64,000 bases of DNA. Origin: a virus. The translations under genes and the position numbers were made by a program. The notes beneath the pieces were generated by a model. It saw only the letters and a program-made list of their open reading frames with translations, searched no databases and was not told the origin of the DNA. Below, one piece after another: positions 62,005 through 64,000 of the stretch. The stretch is taken from positions 1-64,000 of IMG/VR virus record IMGVR_UViG_3300010157_000046. One strand, 5' to 3'. Numbering within the stretch: position 1 is the stretch's first letter; the number at the start of each line of letters is the position of its first letter.

Positions 62005-62921
62005 CAATGAATCGTGTAAAACTAGTCACGCATCCATCGTTTCGGCGCTCGATATGGCCAAACTACATACAACCGTTGTTTGAAACGTATTTTCAGACTT
62101 GTAGATTCAATGGCGTAGAAGATCTAAATGACATTTACGTAATCGATGTTGTGGATTTAAACAACACAACTATTCGGCAATGGGCACAACAATTATCTAA
62201 ATCTGGACACCGGGTAGTGATCAATAATCTTTGGGAAAGAGTGGATACTGATTACGACTGGGCCTATTGCTTGTTAAACACCAACTGGTTTTGGTATAAT
62301 GAGTCGTTGTGGTACGACCAACTGGGCTATCGAAACTACCAACCCGATAGAACATATCAACACCTGGCATTTATGCCTATTAACAGACCCAATGACTGTA
62401 GAGATCGAGTGATCGAACAGATGACACCTGACCTACACAGTATTCTCTACAGTTACCGAAACAAGATATTGCCCAATGATCTTCCACGCAATCATATACA
62501 TTGGCAAAGATATTTTTGTCCAGACTGGTACAACTCAACTTATTTTAGTCTAGTGGTCGAAACAACAGAAGAATTGCCGGCCAGCGGCATACCATTTGTA
62601 ACTGAAAAGTCATTTAAACCCATGGCCTTTCAACACCCATTTCAGATACAAGGTGCACCTGGTACCTTGCAGTATATACAAGCGCAGGGATTCGTAACTT
62701 ACAATAACATGTTTGATGAATCGTATGACCTATTGGCCGGTGCCGATCGTTTACTAAAGATACAACAGAATTTGCGTGAGTTTGCACAAGAACCGTATAC
62801 AGCTGAAACTTTGGAACGTATTGAACACAATCGTGCTAGATTTTTTGACAGCACATTAGTTTGTCAACGCATACAAGAAGAAATTATCAACCCTTTATTA
62901 GCGTATGCAGAAACCAGATAA
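62001..62921 (+). CDS. Glycosyltransferase-like protein, second of a paralogous pair
   Basis: A 306-residue protein. The C-terminal half has STYFSLVVETTEELPASGIP, then FVTEKSFKPMAFQHPFQI and YNNMFDESYDLLAG. This matches the TYFSLVTET...KIWKPIAVGHPF...VVDESFD pattern of the protein at 55584-56768, so the two are paralogs, probably GT-B type sugar transferases. The N-terminal portion is shorter here. It overlaps the next radical SAM gene by 17 bp. Confidence 0.65.
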   Translation: MTMNRVKLVTHPSFRRSIWPNYIQPLFETYFQTCRFNGVEDLNDIYVIDVVDLNNTTIRQWAQQLSKSGHRVVINNLWERVDTDYDWAYCLLNTNWFWYNESLWYDQLGYRNYQPDRTYQHLAFMPINRPNDCRDRVIEQMTPDLHSILYSYRNKILPNDLPRNHIHWQRYFCPDWYNSTYFSLVVETTEELPASGIPFVTEKSFKPMAFQHPFQIQGAPGTLQYIQAQGFVTYNNMFDESYDLLAGADRLLKIQQNLREFAQEPYTAETLERIEHNRARFFDSTLVCQRIQEEIINPLLAYAETR

Positions 62922-64000
62922 CCTATGCATGGCGCCATGGACGCATACCTATCTCTCCCCACAGACCGAGCGTAGAATGTGCTGTGCTAGCCGTGAGCCT
63001 GCACAAAGTTTTGAACAGTATATAGATACCAGTTCCGGAACTGGTAAGTATAATCCAGTTTCGCTGGACCAACATTGGAACAGTGAACACATGAAAAGTG
63101 TTCGACGTAGAATGATGGCTGGAGAAACATTACCAGAATGTGACGTATGTAACAACAAGCTGTTGAACACAGATGTTTACCGTAGTTACTTTAATCGACT
63201 ATTTGCACACAAGTATGCGGATGCAATGGCAAATACTGCAGCAGATGGCTCAACTACTGTCAAGCCAGTTAGTTGGGATTATCGCTTTAGTAATTTATGT
63301 AACTTTAAATGTCGCACCTGCGGGGATATGCTGAGTAGTAGTTGGGAATCAGAGCAACGTGCCAACAACATGATCAACTGGGCTAATCCCAAAAACAACT
63401 GGATGCGACCTGCAGTCCGAGAAGAAATAAGTCAGTTCCAAGACACACAAATTGAAGCAGAATTTGCCCAAGCAGTGGCAGAACATCGCGTAGAAGAAAT
63501 ATACTGGGTAGGTGGAGAGCCGCTAATGTTTGAACAGCATTGGCGCTACATGAAACAAATAGTAGATCAAGGTGATGGTCGGCGTGTCTATGCAAGATAC
63601 AATACTAATCTCAGCAGGGTTGATTATCGAGGTGTTAATCTTTATCGTGACATCTTGGCGCATTTGCGGGACTGGCAAGTTTGTGCCAGTCTGGATGGCA
63701 CAGGCGCTGTAGGCGAGTATATTCGAACTGGGCTCAACTACCAACAATGGCAAGAGAATTTCCGTCAAGGTGTAGCTGTTGCCACCAATCGTAGACAAAT
63801 GCGTATAGACTTTACACTTACGTTGCCTGGACTATTTGAAGTGGCCAACATACAAGCATTGGCTCACGAGCTTGGTGTAGACGTATTGGCCAAAGTTGTA
63901 TTTGGGTTTACTCCGGACATTATAATGAGTCCGTTGGCCCTGCCTAGACAATTGCTAGATAAAAAGGTCGATGCTCTGGTAGCCAACTTAAATACAGGTG
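62905..64000 (+). CDS. Radical SAM protein (partial, C-terminus beyond window)
   Basis: Open from ATG 62905 to the right edge (365 codons visible). N-terminal domain: C8 (LCMAPWTHTYLSP), C26-C27 (RMCC) and C79/C82 (CDVC). Core C132-x3-C136-x2-C139 (CNFKCRTC), then WVGGEPLM and VCASLDGTGAVGEYIRTG. It begins 17 bp inside the previous gene; an ATG at 62929 is an alternative but would remove C8. It continues the run of radical SAM genes, so the cluster extends past this window. Confidence 0.85.
   Translation, partial: MQKPDNLCMAPWTHTYLSPQTERRMCCASREPAQSFEQYIDTSSGTGKYNPVSLDQHWNSEHMKSVRRRMMAGETLPECDVCNNKLLNTDVYRSYFNRLFAHKYADAMANTAADGSTTVKPVSWDYRFSNLCNFKCRTCGDMLSSSWESEQRANNMINWANPKNNWMRPAVREEISQFQDTQIEAEFAQAVAEHRVEEIYWVGGEPLMFEQHWRYMKQIVDQGDGRRVYARYNTNLSRVDYRGVNLYRDILAHLRDWQVCASLDGTGAVGEYIRTGLNYQQWQENFRQGVAVATNRRQMRIDFTLTLPGLFEVANIQALAHELGVDVLAKVVFGFTPDIIMSPLALPRQLLDKKVDALVANLNTG

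Noticed and set aside
1-64000. CRISPR array, insertion sequence or integrase/attachment site
   Set aside because: No regular repeat-spacer pattern, transposase, terminal inverted repeats with a transposase, or recombinase was seen.

Overview
The window is part of the genome of a tailed phage with a T4-like contractile tail (Caudoviricetes, myovirus morphology). The evidence is the set of recognisable T4-type proteins: gp20 portal, gp21 prohead protease, the start of gp22 scaffold, gp26, gp48-like, gp53-like, gp5-like, gp25, gp6, gp46, gp47 and the late sigma factor gp55. The rest of the gene set (very large baseplate/virion proteins, twitch-type radical SAM proteins, small conserved unknowns) resembles marine T4-like phages. 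That is an impression from protein appearance, not a database result. Genes are packed almost without gaps, and I saw no tRNA, CRISPR array or insertion sequence.

Layout. (1) 1-6230, minus strand: tail tape measure protein with a T4-lysozyme domain, then the head-assembly order 20, two small core-type proteins, 21, 22 (22 runs off the left edge). (2) 6254-9641, plus: gp26 baseplate hub gene, a small assembly-chaperone-like gene and four unknowns. (3) 9642-10058: an unexplained, hairpin-rich non-coding stretch between converging transcription units. (4) 10059-17935, minus: gp55, radical SAM, gp47, radical SAM, gp46, two unknowns and a GIY-YIG nuclease. Both radical SAM genes are translationally coupled to core replication/transcription genes. 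(5) 18032-48001, plus: a cupin-like gene and then baseplate and virion genes, including a 4817-codon giant, followed by fibre-like proteins. (6) 48076 to the right edge, plus: 18 genes that all overlap or abut. They encode five or six glycosyltransferase-like proteins, a UDP-xylose-synthase-like enzyme, a sulfotransferase-like protein, an SGNH-hydrolase-like protein and six radical SAM proteins. The last gene is cut by the window edge.

How it fits together. Regions 1, 2 and 5 build head, tail and baseplate. Region 4 carries recombination and late-transcription functions. Region 6 is the most unusual part: it looks like one translationally coupled pathway for making or modifying a sugar-containing molecule, and radical SAM enzymes are its most abundant component. 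Eight radical SAM proteins in 64 kb share an N-terminal cysteine-rich (twitch/SPASM-like) domain placed before the CxxxCxxC core. Their substrate cannot be read from sequence.

A second pattern is regulatory. At least nine genes have a -10-like element (xxTAAATA of T4-late type, or TATAAT/TATACT of sigma-70 type) ending only 4-7 nt before the start codon, mostly with no Shine-Dalgarno sequence, which suggests leaderless transcripts.
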